Source of the DNA: Gammaproteobacteria bacterium
Lineage (GTDB): Bacteria; Pseudomonadota; Gammaproteobacteria; Steroidobacterales; Steroidobacteraceae
Reading direction: 5' to 3'
Assembly: GCA_020846815.1 (NCBI GenBank)
Contig: JADLDF010000014.1
Location: 1 to 10,242 of the forward strand
DNA: 10,242 nucleotides
Shown here: positions 1 to 6,241 of the stretch, piece by piece
How the letters are laid out: each line of letters opens with the position of its first letter
How positions within the stretch are numbered: the first letter of the stretch is position 1
Made by a program: the position numbers and the translations under genes
Notes under the pieces: model-generated
Told to the model about the DNA's origin: nothing
The model's database searches: none
Seen by the model: the letters and a program-made list of their open reading frames with translations, nothing else

Positions 1-1217
1 ACCTGCTGCCGAAGACCAGCGCGTATTACGAGATCTGGCTCGACGGAAGGAAGTACGTCGACTCGGGCGCCGGCGGCATCACCACCGTGCCCGTCGACGC
101 CAGTCGCGACGCCGAGCCGATCCTCGGCCCCACCTACCTGCCGCGCAAGTTCAAGGCGGCGATCGCGCTGCCGCCGGTCAACGACGTCGACGTGTTCTCG
201 CAGGACCTCGGTTTCATCGCGATCGTCGAGCATGGCCGCATCGCCGGCTTCGACCTGACGGTCGGCGGCGGCATGGGCACGACCCACGGCGAGCCGGCGA
301 CCTACGCGCGTCTCGCGAGCCTCATCGGCTTCCTGCCGCCCGAACGTCTGCTCGAAATCGCCGAGACCGTGGTCGGCATCCAGCGCGACTTCGGCGACCG
401 CAGCAACCGCAAGCACGCGCGCCTCAAGTACACCATCGACGACCGCGGCCTGCCCTGGTTCCAGGAAGAGCTCGCGCGCCGCCTAGGCGGGCCGCTCGCG
501 CCGCCGCGGCCCTTCCACTTCACTGGCTCGGGCGACCGTTTCGGCTGGTACCAGGGCGAGAACGGCCTGTGGCAGGTGACGCTGCGCATTCCCGCGGGTC
601 GCATCGTCGACCGCGACGATGCGCCCTGGCGCACCGGCATGCGACGCATCGCCGAAGTGCATCGCGGCCACTTCCGCATCACGCCGAACCAGAACCTGGT
701 CATCGCCGACGTCGCGCCGGCCGACCGGCCGGCGATCGAGGCACTGCTGCGCGAGCACCGGCTGGACCTGCACGAACGCGCCTCGCCGGTGCGCCTTGAC
801 GCGCTCGCCTGCGTCGCCATGCCGACCTGCCCGCTGGCCATGGCCGAGGCCGAGCGCTACCTGCCGGATTTCGTCGGCCACCTCGAGCGCCTGCTCGATG
901 CGCACGGCCTCGCCGGCGAGCCGCTGCTCGCGCGCATGACCGGCTGCCCGAACGGCTGCGCCCGCCCCCAGCTCGCCGAGATCGCGCTGATCGGCAAGGC
1001 GCCGGGCCGCTACAACCTCTACGTCGGCGGCGACTCGCGCGGCCAGCGCATGAACCGCCTGCACCGCGAGAACCTCGACGAAACCGCGCTGCTCGCCGAG
1101 ATCGACCAGCTGTTCGCGCGCTGGGCGCGCGAGCGGGCGCCACAGGAGCGCTTCGGCGATTTCTTGCACCGCTTGTGGCCCGCGGGGCCGATCGACGTCG
1201 CCGGAGCGACGGCATGA
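1..1217 (+). CDS. cysI: Sulfite reductase hemoprotein beta subunit, 5'-truncated by window
   Basis: This is the siroheme/4Fe-4S subunit that reduces sulfite to sulfide in assimilatory sulfate reduction, in the cytoplasm, normally with the flavoprotein CysJ. The reading frame is open from base 3 with no stop, so the gene starts upstream. About 404 residues are visible, which matches roughly the C-terminal 70% of the 570-residue E. coli protein. The four cluster/siroheme cysteines are intact: CVAMPTC (Cys codons at 810 and 828) and CPNGC (Cys codons at 945 and 957). Other family signatures are TYLPRKFK, the RxTxNQNL segment (FRITPNQNLVIA), TCPLAMAEAER and KAPGRYNLYVGG. The stop (1215-1217) overlaps the next start as ATGA, so cysI and cysH are translationally coupled. 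The internal ATG/GTG codons near base 87 are not the true start. Identification is very secure; the only missing information is the N-terminus. Confidence 0.97.
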   Translation, partial: LLPKTSAYYEIWLDGRKYVDSGAGGITTVPVDASRDAEPILGPTYLPRKFKAAIALPPVNDVDVFSQDLGFIAIVEHGRIAGFDLTVGGGMGTTHGEPATYARLASLIGFLPPERLLEIAETVVGIQRDFGDRSNRKHARLKYTIDDRGLPWFQEELARRLGGPLAPPRPFHFTGSGDRFGWYQGENGLWQVTLRIPAGRIVDRDDAPWRTGMRRIAEVHRGHFRITPNQNLVIADVAPADRPAIEALLREHRLDLHERASPVRLDALACVAMPTCPLAMAEAERYLPDFVGHLERLLDAHGLAGEPLLARMTGCPNGCARPQLAEIALIGKAPGRYNLYVGGDSRGQRMNRLHRENLDETALLAEIDQLFARWARERAPQERFGDFLHRLWPAGPIDVAGATA

Positions 1218-1996
1218 ACGCGCACGCCGTCGCCGCTGCTGTCGACTTCGCTGCCGCCGACTCCACCGCGGTCGACTCCACCGCAGTCGAAGCCGCTGCC
1301 CATGATCCCACCGCGCTGCAAGCACTGTCGCAGCAGCTCGAAGCGTTGACGCCGGAAGCCCGGATCGACCGGACGCTCGCCAGGCTGCCAGGTGCTTTCG
1401 TGCTGTCCTCGAGCTTCGGCGCCCAGGCCGCGGTCGCGCTGCACATGCTCACGCAGATCGACCCGAAGATCCCGGTGATCCTGGTCGACACCCAGTACCT
1501 GTTCGCCGAGACGCTGCAGTTCGCGGCCGACCTGCAGCACCGGCTCGGCTTCGACCTGCGCGTCTATCGCGCGCCGCTGTCGGCCGCCGAGTTCGAGACA
1601 CACCACGGCCGGCTCTGGGAACGGGGCACCGAAGGGCTGCAGCAGTACAATGAGATCATGAAGCTCGAGCCGTTCCGGCGCGCGCTGCGCGAGCTCGGCG
1701 TCGGCACCTGGTTCTCGGGCCTGCGCCGCGCACAGTCCTCGACGCGCCGCGGCCTGCCGGTGCTGCAGCGTCTCGACGGCCGCTTCAAGGTCCATCCGAT
1801 CGTCGACTGGACCGACCGTGACGTCGGCGCCTATCTCAAGCGCCACGGCTTGCCCTACCACCCGCTCTGGGACAAGGGCTATGTGTCGATCGGCGACCGG
1901 CATTCCACGCGTACTCTCGCCGAGGCCGGCGACGCGGAGCTGACGCGCTTCAACGGCCTGAAGCGCGAGTGCGGCCTGCACGGCCTCGAAGGCTGA
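1214..1996 (+). CDS. cysH: Phosphoadenylyl-sulfate (PAPS) reductase, thioredoxin-dependent
   Basis: A 260-residue protein that reduces PAPS to sulfite, giving the substrate for the preceding CysI. The start is the ATG at 1214, preceded by GGAG at 1203-1206 with a 7-base spacer and overlapping the cysI stop. An ATG at 1175 in the same frame lies inside cysI and is unlikely. Visible motifs are the PP-loop VLSSSFGAQAAV (residues 63-74), WFSGLRR (about 167-172), and the C-terminal ECGLH with catalytic Cys253. The CC and CxxC cysteines of the 4Fe-4S APS reductases are absent, which points to PAPS as substrate. The first 35 or so residues are Ala/Asp/Thr-rich and contain a DSTAV pentad twice in a row, so this N-terminal tail is probably disordered. 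A Gln (DTQYLF, about residues 92-97) stands where E. coli has Gly. Family identity is very secure; PAPS preference is inferred from the missing cysteines. Confidence 0.96.
   Translation: MNAHAVAAAVDFAAADSTAVDSTAVEAAAHDPTALQALSQQLEALTPEARIDRTLARLPGAFVLSSSFGAQAAVALHMLTQIDPKIPVILVDTQYLFAETLQFAADLQHRLGFDLRVYRAPLSAAEFETHHGRLWERGTEGLQQYNEIMKLEPFRRALRELGVGTWFSGLRRAQSSTRRGLPVLQRLDGRFKVHPIVDWTDRDVGAYLKRHGLPYHPLWDKGYVSIGDRHSTRTLAEAGDAELTRFNGLKRECGLHGLEG
1259..1288 (+). repeat. Two tandem 15-bp copies in the cysH N-terminal tail
   Basis: GACTCCACCGCGGTC (1259-1273) is followed directly by GACTCCACCGCAGTC (1274-1288), differing at one base. The pair encodes DSTAV-DSTAV. The flanks (GTCGACTTC before, GAAGCCGCT after) look like more decayed relatives. 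It sits before the conserved fold and probably arose by slippage or a short duplication. Confidence 0.85.
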
Positions 1997-2014
1997 GCGC
2001 CCGCGGGGGGCGTC
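1997..2014 (+). promoter_or_regulatory. cysH-cysG gap with G-run that can pair with upstream C-run
   Basis: This 18-base gap holds a run of six G (2005-2010) in the ribosome-binding-site position, 4 bases before the cysG ATG, instead of a standard GGAGG. CGCCC (1998-2002) can pair with GGGCG (2008-2012), which would hide part of the G-run. This may make cysG translation depend on ribosomes arriving from cysH. The hairpin is short and the regulatory reading is inference. Confidence 0.35.
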
Positions 2015-3721
2015 ATGGACTACTTCCCGCTGTTCCTCGATCTGCGCGACCGGCCCGTGCTGCTGGTCGGCGGCGGTGCGGTCGCCGCACGCAAGCTCGC
2101 ACTGCTGCTCGAGGCCGGTGCCGCCGTCACGGTCGTCGCCCCGGCGCTGGACGCGGCGCTGCGCTCGCCGCCGCTCGCCGGCCGCTTCCGCTGGCAGGAG
2201 TCGCGCTTCGCGCCGCAGATGGTCGCGGGCCAGCGCCTCGCGATCGCAGCCACGGGCGATCGCACCGTCAATGCCGAGGTGGCCGCGGCCGCGGAGCAGG
2301 CCGGGCTGCCGGTCAACGTCGTCGACGACGCACGGCTCTCGAGCGCGATCGTGCCGGCGATCGTCGACCGCTCGCCGCTGCTGATCGCGATCTCGACCGC
2401 CGGCACGGCGCCGATGCTGGCGCGGCTGCTGCGCGCGCGCCTCGAGACCACGATCGACGAATCCTTCGGCGCGCTCGCGCGGCTGCTCGGCCGCGCACGC
2501 CGTCGCATCGTCGCCGCGCTGCCGGACGGCGCGGCGCGCCGCCGCTTCTACGACGACACCCTCGCCGGTCCGGTCGCGAGCCTCGTGCGCGCCGGCCGCG
2601 AGGCGCAGGCCGAAGCGGCGCTGGACGCGGCGCTGCAGGCTGCGGCAACGGCAACGACGGGCGCACGACCCCCTGCCATACCAGTAACCGCGACAGCGAC
2701 AACGAACGCAACGGCAACCGCGAGCTCCACGGCGATCGCGGACGTCGCCGCGAGTGCGGGTGCGACCGCGGCTGGACCGCACGCGCGGCCCGGCCAGGGA
2801 CGCGTGCTGCTGGTCGGCGCCGGCCCGGGCGATCCCGGGCTGCTGACGTTGCGTGCGCTGCGCGCGCTGCAGGAGGCCGACGTCGTGCTGCACGACGGGC
2901 TCGTGTCCGAAGAGGTACTCGCACTGGCGCGACGCGACGCGACGCGCAGCGCGGTTGCGAAGCAAGGCGGCGGCGCGCAGGTGCCGCAGGTCGAGATCGA
3001 CGCCCGCCTGGTCGAGCTCGCGCGCCGGGGCCTGACCGTCGTGCGTCTCAAGGGCGGCGATCCGTTCGTGTTCGGCCGCGGCGGCGAGGAGCTGCGCGTG
3101 CTGCGCGCCGCGGGCATCGCCTACGAGGTCGTGCCCGGCATCACCGCCGCGCTCGGTGCGGCCGCTTATGCCGGCATCCCGCTGACCGATCGCGACCTTG
3201 CGGCCGGCGCGCGGCTGCTGACCGCGCGCCGCGCGAGCGACACCGCCTCCGCCGCCGCTGCGACCACCGCGGCCACTGCCGCCAACACCGCCGCCATCGA
3301 CTCCGCCATCAGCCGTCCCGTTGTCATCAATCCCACCACCACCGGCCCCACCGCCACTCGCTCCTCCGTCATCGACGACGACGCCTCCGACCTCGCCGCC
3401 CACGGCGCCGGCCGCGATACGCTCGCGATCTACATGGGCCGCGCGCGGCTGCGCGATGCGGCGCGCGAGCTGCAGCGCGGCGGCCGCGACCCGCGCACGC
3501 CGGTGGCCCTGATCGAGCACGCGACGCGTGCGCAGCAGCGCATCGTGACGACCACGCTCGCCGAGCTCGCACGCGACGACCTCAGCCACGACCTGCACGG
3601 ACCCGTGGTCATGATCGTCGGTGAGGTGGCCGCGCTCGCCGCGGAGCTGCACTGGTTCGGCGCCGCCCCCGAGAGCCTCGCCGCGGTCGCGGCCGGCCTG
3701 GCGCTGGAGCAGGCCTCGTGA
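2015..3721 (+). CDS. cysG: Siroheme synthase (precorrin-2 dehydrogenase/ferrochelatase + uroporphyrinogen-III C-methyltransferase) with two extra segments
   Basis: A 568-residue bifunctional enzyme that converts uroporphyrinogen III to siroheme, the CysI cofactor. Residues 1-207 are the NAD-dependent dehydrogenase/chelatase half: GGGAVAARK nucleotide-binding loop (19-27), NVVD with Asp104 at the same number as the E. coli catalytic Asp, and ISTAGTAP, where Thr128 replaces the E. coli phosphorylatable Ser128. Residues 262-568 are the SAM-dependent methyltransferase half: VGAGPGDPGLLTL (267-279), HDGLVS with Asp294, Lys316, RLKGGDPFVFGRGGEE (344-359), VPGITAA and IYMG with Met474. E. coli CysG is 457 residues; the excess lies in an Ala/Thr-rich linker (about 208-260) and a second insertion (about 406-466) within the methyltransferase domain. 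The GKR motif of the methyltransferase is changed to AKQ. The stop overlaps the GTG start of the next gene. Identity is secure; whether both activities tolerate the insertions is open. Confidence 0.94.
   Translation: MDYFPLFLDLRDRPVLLVGGGAVAARKLALLLEAGAAVTVVAPALDAALRSPPLAGRFRWQESRFAPQMVAGQRLAIAATGDRTVNAEVAAAAEQAGLPVNVVDDARLSSAIVPAIVDRSPLLIAISTAGTAPMLARLLRARLETTIDESFGALARLLGRARRRIVAALPDGAARRRFYDDTLAGPVASLVRAGREAQAEAALDAALQAAATATTGARPPAIPVTATATTNATATASSTAIADVAASAGATAAGPHARPGQGRVLLVGAGPGDPGLLTLRALRALQEADVVLHDGLVSEEVLALARRDATRSAVAKQGGGAQVPQVEIDARLVELARRGLTVVRLKGGDPFVFGRGGEELRVLRAAGIAYEVVPGITAALGAAAYAGIPLTDRDLAAGARLLTARRASDTASAAAATTAATAANTAAIDSAISRPVVINPTTTGPTATRSSVIDDDASDLAAHGAGRDTLAIYMGRARLRDAARELQRGGRDPRTPVALIEHATRAQQRIVTTTLAELARDDLSHDLHGPVVMIVGEVAALAAELHWFGAAPESLAAVAAGLALEQAS
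2636..2794 (+). repeat. Low-complexity Ala/Thr linker segment inside cysG
   Basis: Codons for residues about 208-260 are dominated by GCN and ACN, with imperfect GCAACG/GCGACA-type reiterations. The segment joins the two catalytic halves of CysG and has no conserved fold I recognise. Codon use differs from the rest of the window: ATA (Ile222) and GTA (Val224) are rare choices here, and GCA/ACG are frequent. This fits local slippage expansion in a loop under weak constraint. Confidence 0.7.
3230..3412 (+). repeat. Low-complexity insertion inside the CysG methyltransferase domain
   Basis: Codons for residues about 406-466 encode Ala/Thr/Ser/Asp-rich sequence placed between RLLTAR and TLAIYMG. 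In E. coli the same two blocks are separated by about 17 residues; here the distance is about 63. The DNA is C-rich on the + strand, with GCC/ACC/TCC codons prevailing (for example 3241-3330). The flanking conserved blocks stay in frame on both sides. Confidence 0.75.
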
Positions 3722-5271
3722 GCCGCGAGCTCGTGATCGGCGCGCGCGGCAGCGCGCTGTCGCGGATCCAGGCGGTGCTGGTCGGCGAGGCGCTGACGCG
3801 CGCCCACGCCGGCCTGCGGATCCGCTACGCATTCAGCGCCGCGCCCGCGGACCTCCCCTATGCCGAGGCCGGCGACGTGCCGCTGCCGCCCCATGCCGCG
3901 ACGCCGATCGGCACGATCAACCGCGGCGGCGGCTTCGCCGTGCACCTGCACGACCAGCTCGATGCGACACGGATCGATCTCGCCGTGCATTCCTGGAAGG
4001 ACCTGCCGCTGCCGGAGCGCGCCACGACCACGATCGCGGCGACGCTGCCGCGCGCCGATGCGCGCGACGTGCTGGTGTTCTCGCGCGCCGGCCTCGAACG
4101 CCTGCTCGCCGGCGAGGGCGACGGCACGCTGCGCGTGCTGTCCTGCTCGGAGCGGCGCCGCACCAACCTGCGTCCCTTCCTCGACTGGGCGCTGCCGTTC
4201 CGGCCGCGCGCGCTCGAGTTCCCGCCGGTACGCGGTGACATCGAGCGCCGGCTCGGCGCGCTGCTGGCCGGCCAGGGTCACGCGGTCGTGATCGCCAAGG
4301 CCGCGCTCGATCGCATGCTGCTGGCTCCGGCGCCGCAGTTCGATGCGACCCGCGAGCGCGTGCGCGCCGCGCTCGAGCACTGCCGCATCATGGTCGTGCC
4401 GCTGACCGCCAACCCGGCCGCGCCCGGCCAGGGCGCGCTCGCGATCGAGGTGCGCCGCGACCGCCCCGACCTGCAGGCACTGCTGGAGCCGGTCAACGCA
4501 GCCGCGACCTTCCGCCTGGTGCGCGAGGAGCGCGCCGGCCTCGCCGCGCTCGGCGACGACGACACGCCGGTCGGCATCACCGCCCTCGACATCGGCTTCG
4601 GCGACGTCGAGTTCCGCGGTGGCGAATACCACGGCCGGCGCATCGACCGCATCGGCCTGCGACGCCACGAACCGCTGCCGCTGCCGCGCGACGCTGCTGC
4701 CGTCTGGTGCGGCGACGAGGCCGGCGCCGATCCGTTCCGCCGCGTGGCGCTCGCGCCGCCCGCGCCGGCGACGGACGCGGCCACGGGGCTGCTGGTCGCG
4801 CGCGCCGAGGCCCTGCCGGCGCACTGGGTGCCGCATGAACGCCAGTGCCTCTGGACACCGGGCCTCGCCACCTGGCGCCGCCTCGCCGCGCGCGGCATCT
4901 GGGTCAACGGCTCCGACGAGAGCCTCGGCGAGACCGCGGCCGCCGACGTGCGGCATTTCTTCCCGGGCCTGACGCGCTGGATCAAGCTCTCGCACGACTC
5001 GGGCTTCGATCCGGGCCGCGCCGAGCTGCTGCCCACCTACCGCCTGGAGCGCGTGCGCGCGCCGCTCGCGATCCACGATCGCACGCATTTCTTCTGGAAC
5101 AGCGGCTCGCAGTTCCTCGAATACCTGCGTGCCATGCCGGGCCTCGAGCGCGCCGCACTGCACGGCTGCGGCCCCGGCAACACGCTGCGCGTGATCCGCG
5201 CCACGCTCGGTGCCGCGCGCGTGCGGCCGTTCCTCTCCGCGGCGCAGTTCCGCGCCGAGCTGCTGGCATGA
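3718..5271 (+). CDS. Fused HemC-like (hydroxymethylbilane synthase) / HemD-like (uroporphyrinogen-III synthase) protein
   Basis: A 517-residue protein placed to turn porphobilinogen into uroporphyrinogen III. The start is GTG at 3718, overlapping the cysG stop, with GGAG at 3706-3709. Residues 1 to about 310 are HemC-like: IGARGSALSRIQA (7-19), LAVHSWKDLP with Asp95 matching catalytic Asp84 of E. coli, SCSERRR with Arg146/Arg147 matching Arg131/Arg132, VRGDIERR, and PGQGALAIE (from 236). The cofactor-attachment motif GGCQxPxG is replaced by GDDDTPVG (279-286), so the cysteine that holds the dipyrromethane primer is missing. The TRGD/KGLF region is also remodelled. Residues about 345-517 look like a shortened HemD: a TPGLATWRRLAARG helix, YRLERV (about 442-447), FFWNSGSQF and GCGPGNT, echoing the TSxxAV and GxxT blocks. 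The first HemD half-domain seems absent. The HemC family call is firm, the HemD call moderate; catalytic competence is unproven. Confidence 0.8.
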   Translation: MSRELVIGARGSALSRIQAVLVGEALTRAHAGLRIRYAFSAAPADLPYAEAGDVPLPPHAATPIGTINRGGGFAVHLHDQLDATRIDLAVHSWKDLPLPERATTTIAATLPRADARDVLVFSRAGLERLLAGEGDGTLRVLSCSERRRTNLRPFLDWALPFRPRALEFPPVRGDIERRLGALLAGQGHAVVIAKAALDRMLLAPAPQFDATRERVRAALEHCRIMVVPLTANPAAPGQGALAIEVRRDRPDLQALLEPVNAAATFRLVREERAGLAALGDDDTPVGITALDIGFGDVEFRGGEYHGRRIDRIGLRRHEPLPLPRDAAAVWCGDEAGADPFRRVALAPPAPATDAATGLLVARAEALPAHWVPHERQCLWTPGLATWRRLAARGIWVNGSDESLGETAAADVRHFFPGLTRWIKLSHDSGFDPGRAELLPTYRLERVRAPLAIHDRTHFFWNSGSQFLEYLRAMPGLERAALHGCGPGNTLRVIRATLGAARVRPFLSAAQFRAELLA

Positions 5272-6224
5272 AGCGCCTGCAGCGCCTCAGGTCCACGGCC
5301 GCGCTGCGCGAGCTCGTGTCCGAGGTCGGCTTCGGCGTCGCGCAGCTCGTGCAGCCGCTGTTCGTGGTCGAGGGTCTCGCCTCGCCCGAAGCCGTGCCCG
5401 GCCTCGGCGACAACGAACGCCTGCCGCTCGGTGAGCTCGGCGCGCGCATCGAACGCGACCTCGCCGCAGGCGTCCGTCAGTTCATGCTGTTCGTGGTACC
5501 GGCCGCGAAGCAGGCACGCGGCTTCGACGCCGGCTTCGCCGCGCGCGCGATCGAGACCGTCAAGCTGCGCAGCCGTGGCGACGCGGCGCTCTGGGTCGAC
5601 ACCTGCCTCTGCAGTCACACCACCTCGGGCCACTGCTGCCTGCACGATGCGCGCGGCCGCCAGGACCTGCCCGGCACGCTCGCCGAGCTTTCGCAGCTCG
5701 CGCGCGCCTATGCCGACGCCGGTGCCGACGGTATCGCACCGAGCGACATGAACGACGGCCGCGTCGCGCGACTGCGTGCGACGCTCGACGCCGCCGGCCA
5801 CGATCTCGTGCCGATCATGAGCTACAGCAGCAAGTTCGCGAGCAGCCTCTACGGCCCGTTCCGCGTCGCCGCTGATTCGACGCCCCGGCACGGTGATCGC
5901 CGCGACTACCAGCTCGACGTGCGCAGCGCGCGCGAGGCCCAGGCCGCGAGCCAGCGCTGCGCCGAGGAAGGCGCCGACCTGCTGATGGTCAAGCCCGGCA
6001 TGAGCTCCATCGACCTCATCGCCGGTATCGGTGCGCGTACCGGGCTGCCGGTCGGCGCCTACCAGGTGAGCGGCGAGTACGCCGGGCTCGCTCTGCTGGC
6101 CCGCGAGGGTCTCGCCGACTTCGGCGCCGCGCTGCTCGAAAGCTGGTACGTCATGCGCCGCGCCGGCGCCGCCTTCATCGTCACCTATGGTGCGCGCCGT
6201 GCGCGCGCGCTCGGCCTGCCCTGA
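5268..6224 (+). CDS. hemB: Delta-aminolevulinic acid dehydratase (porphobilinogen synthase), zinc-type
   Basis: A 318-residue cytoplasmic enzyme that condenses two 5-aminolevulinates to porphobilinogen. The start is ATG 5268, overlapping the previous stop as ATGA; no clear Shine-Dalgarno is seen, so translation is probably coupled. An in-frame ATG at 4845 lies inside the preceding gene and is rejected. Visible motifs are PLFVVEG (30-36), DTCLCSHTTSGHCC giving the zinc triad Cys113, Cys115 and Cys123, APSDMNDGR (157-165), MSYSSK with Schiff-base Lys189, YGPFR, MVKPG with Schiff-base Lys242, and AYQVSGEYA (264-272). It departs from common HemB proteins: the stretch after the LFVVP strand is about nine residues shorter, and the usual VKPALPYLD is VKPGMSSID. 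All catalytic residues are present, so activity is expected. It probably serves siroheme synthesis together with its operon partners. Confidence 0.93.
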   Translation: MKRLQRLRSTAALRELVSEVGFGVAQLVQPLFVVEGLASPEAVPGLGDNERLPLGELGARIERDLAAGVRQFMLFVVPAAKQARGFDAGFAARAIETVKLRSRGDAALWVDTCLCSHTTSGHCCLHDARGRQDLPGTLAELSQLARAYADAGADGIAPSDMNDGRVARLRATLDAAGHDLVPIMSYSSKFASSLYGPFRVAADSTPRHGDRRDYQLDVRSAREAQAASQRCAEEGADLLMVKPGMSSIDLIAGIGARTGLPVGAYQVSGEYAGLALLAREGLADFGAALLESWYVMRRAGAAFIVTYGARRARALGLP

Positions 6225-6231
6225 ACGCGCC

Positions 6232-6236
6232 GGAGG
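6232..6236 (+). promoter_or_regulatory. Shine-Dalgarno of the ALAS gene
   Basis: GGAGG sits 5 bases before the ATG at 6242, in the 17-base gap after the hemB stop. It is the strongest ribosome binding site in the operon and fixes the ALAS start, so this gene may be translated independently of hemB. Confidence 0.75.
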
Positions 6237-6241
6237 CCGTC

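Noticed and set aside
1214..1996. CysH as an iron-sulfur APS reductase
   Set aside because: The paired CC and CxxC cysteines required for the 4Fe-4S cluster are not present; only the ECGLH cysteine is seen in the expected place.
2636..3412. The low-complexity cysG segments as mobile element or CRISPR remnants
   Set aside because: They stay in frame, lack regular repeat-spacer periodicity, terminal inverted repeats or target duplications, and look like codon-level slippage.
1019..3832. A very long open frame (937 codons) on the minus strand across cysI, cysH and cysG
   Set aside because: It is the mirror of strongly supported + strand genes in GC-rich DNA; its translation is Arg/Ala/Gly-rich with no recognisable motif, and no start signal is seen.
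4546..4578. A frameshift or sequencing error as the cause of the missing HemC cysteine
   Set aside because: Conserved-looking HemC sequence continues in the same frame on both sides (ERAGLAALG before, PVGITAL after), and no other frame offers a GGCQ-like motif. A point error cannot be fully excluded without reads.
3430..5163. A long minus-strand open frame opposite the HemC-like gene
   Set aside because: Same cause: scarcity of stop codons in GC-rich coding DNA. The + strand frame carries clear HemC motifs.
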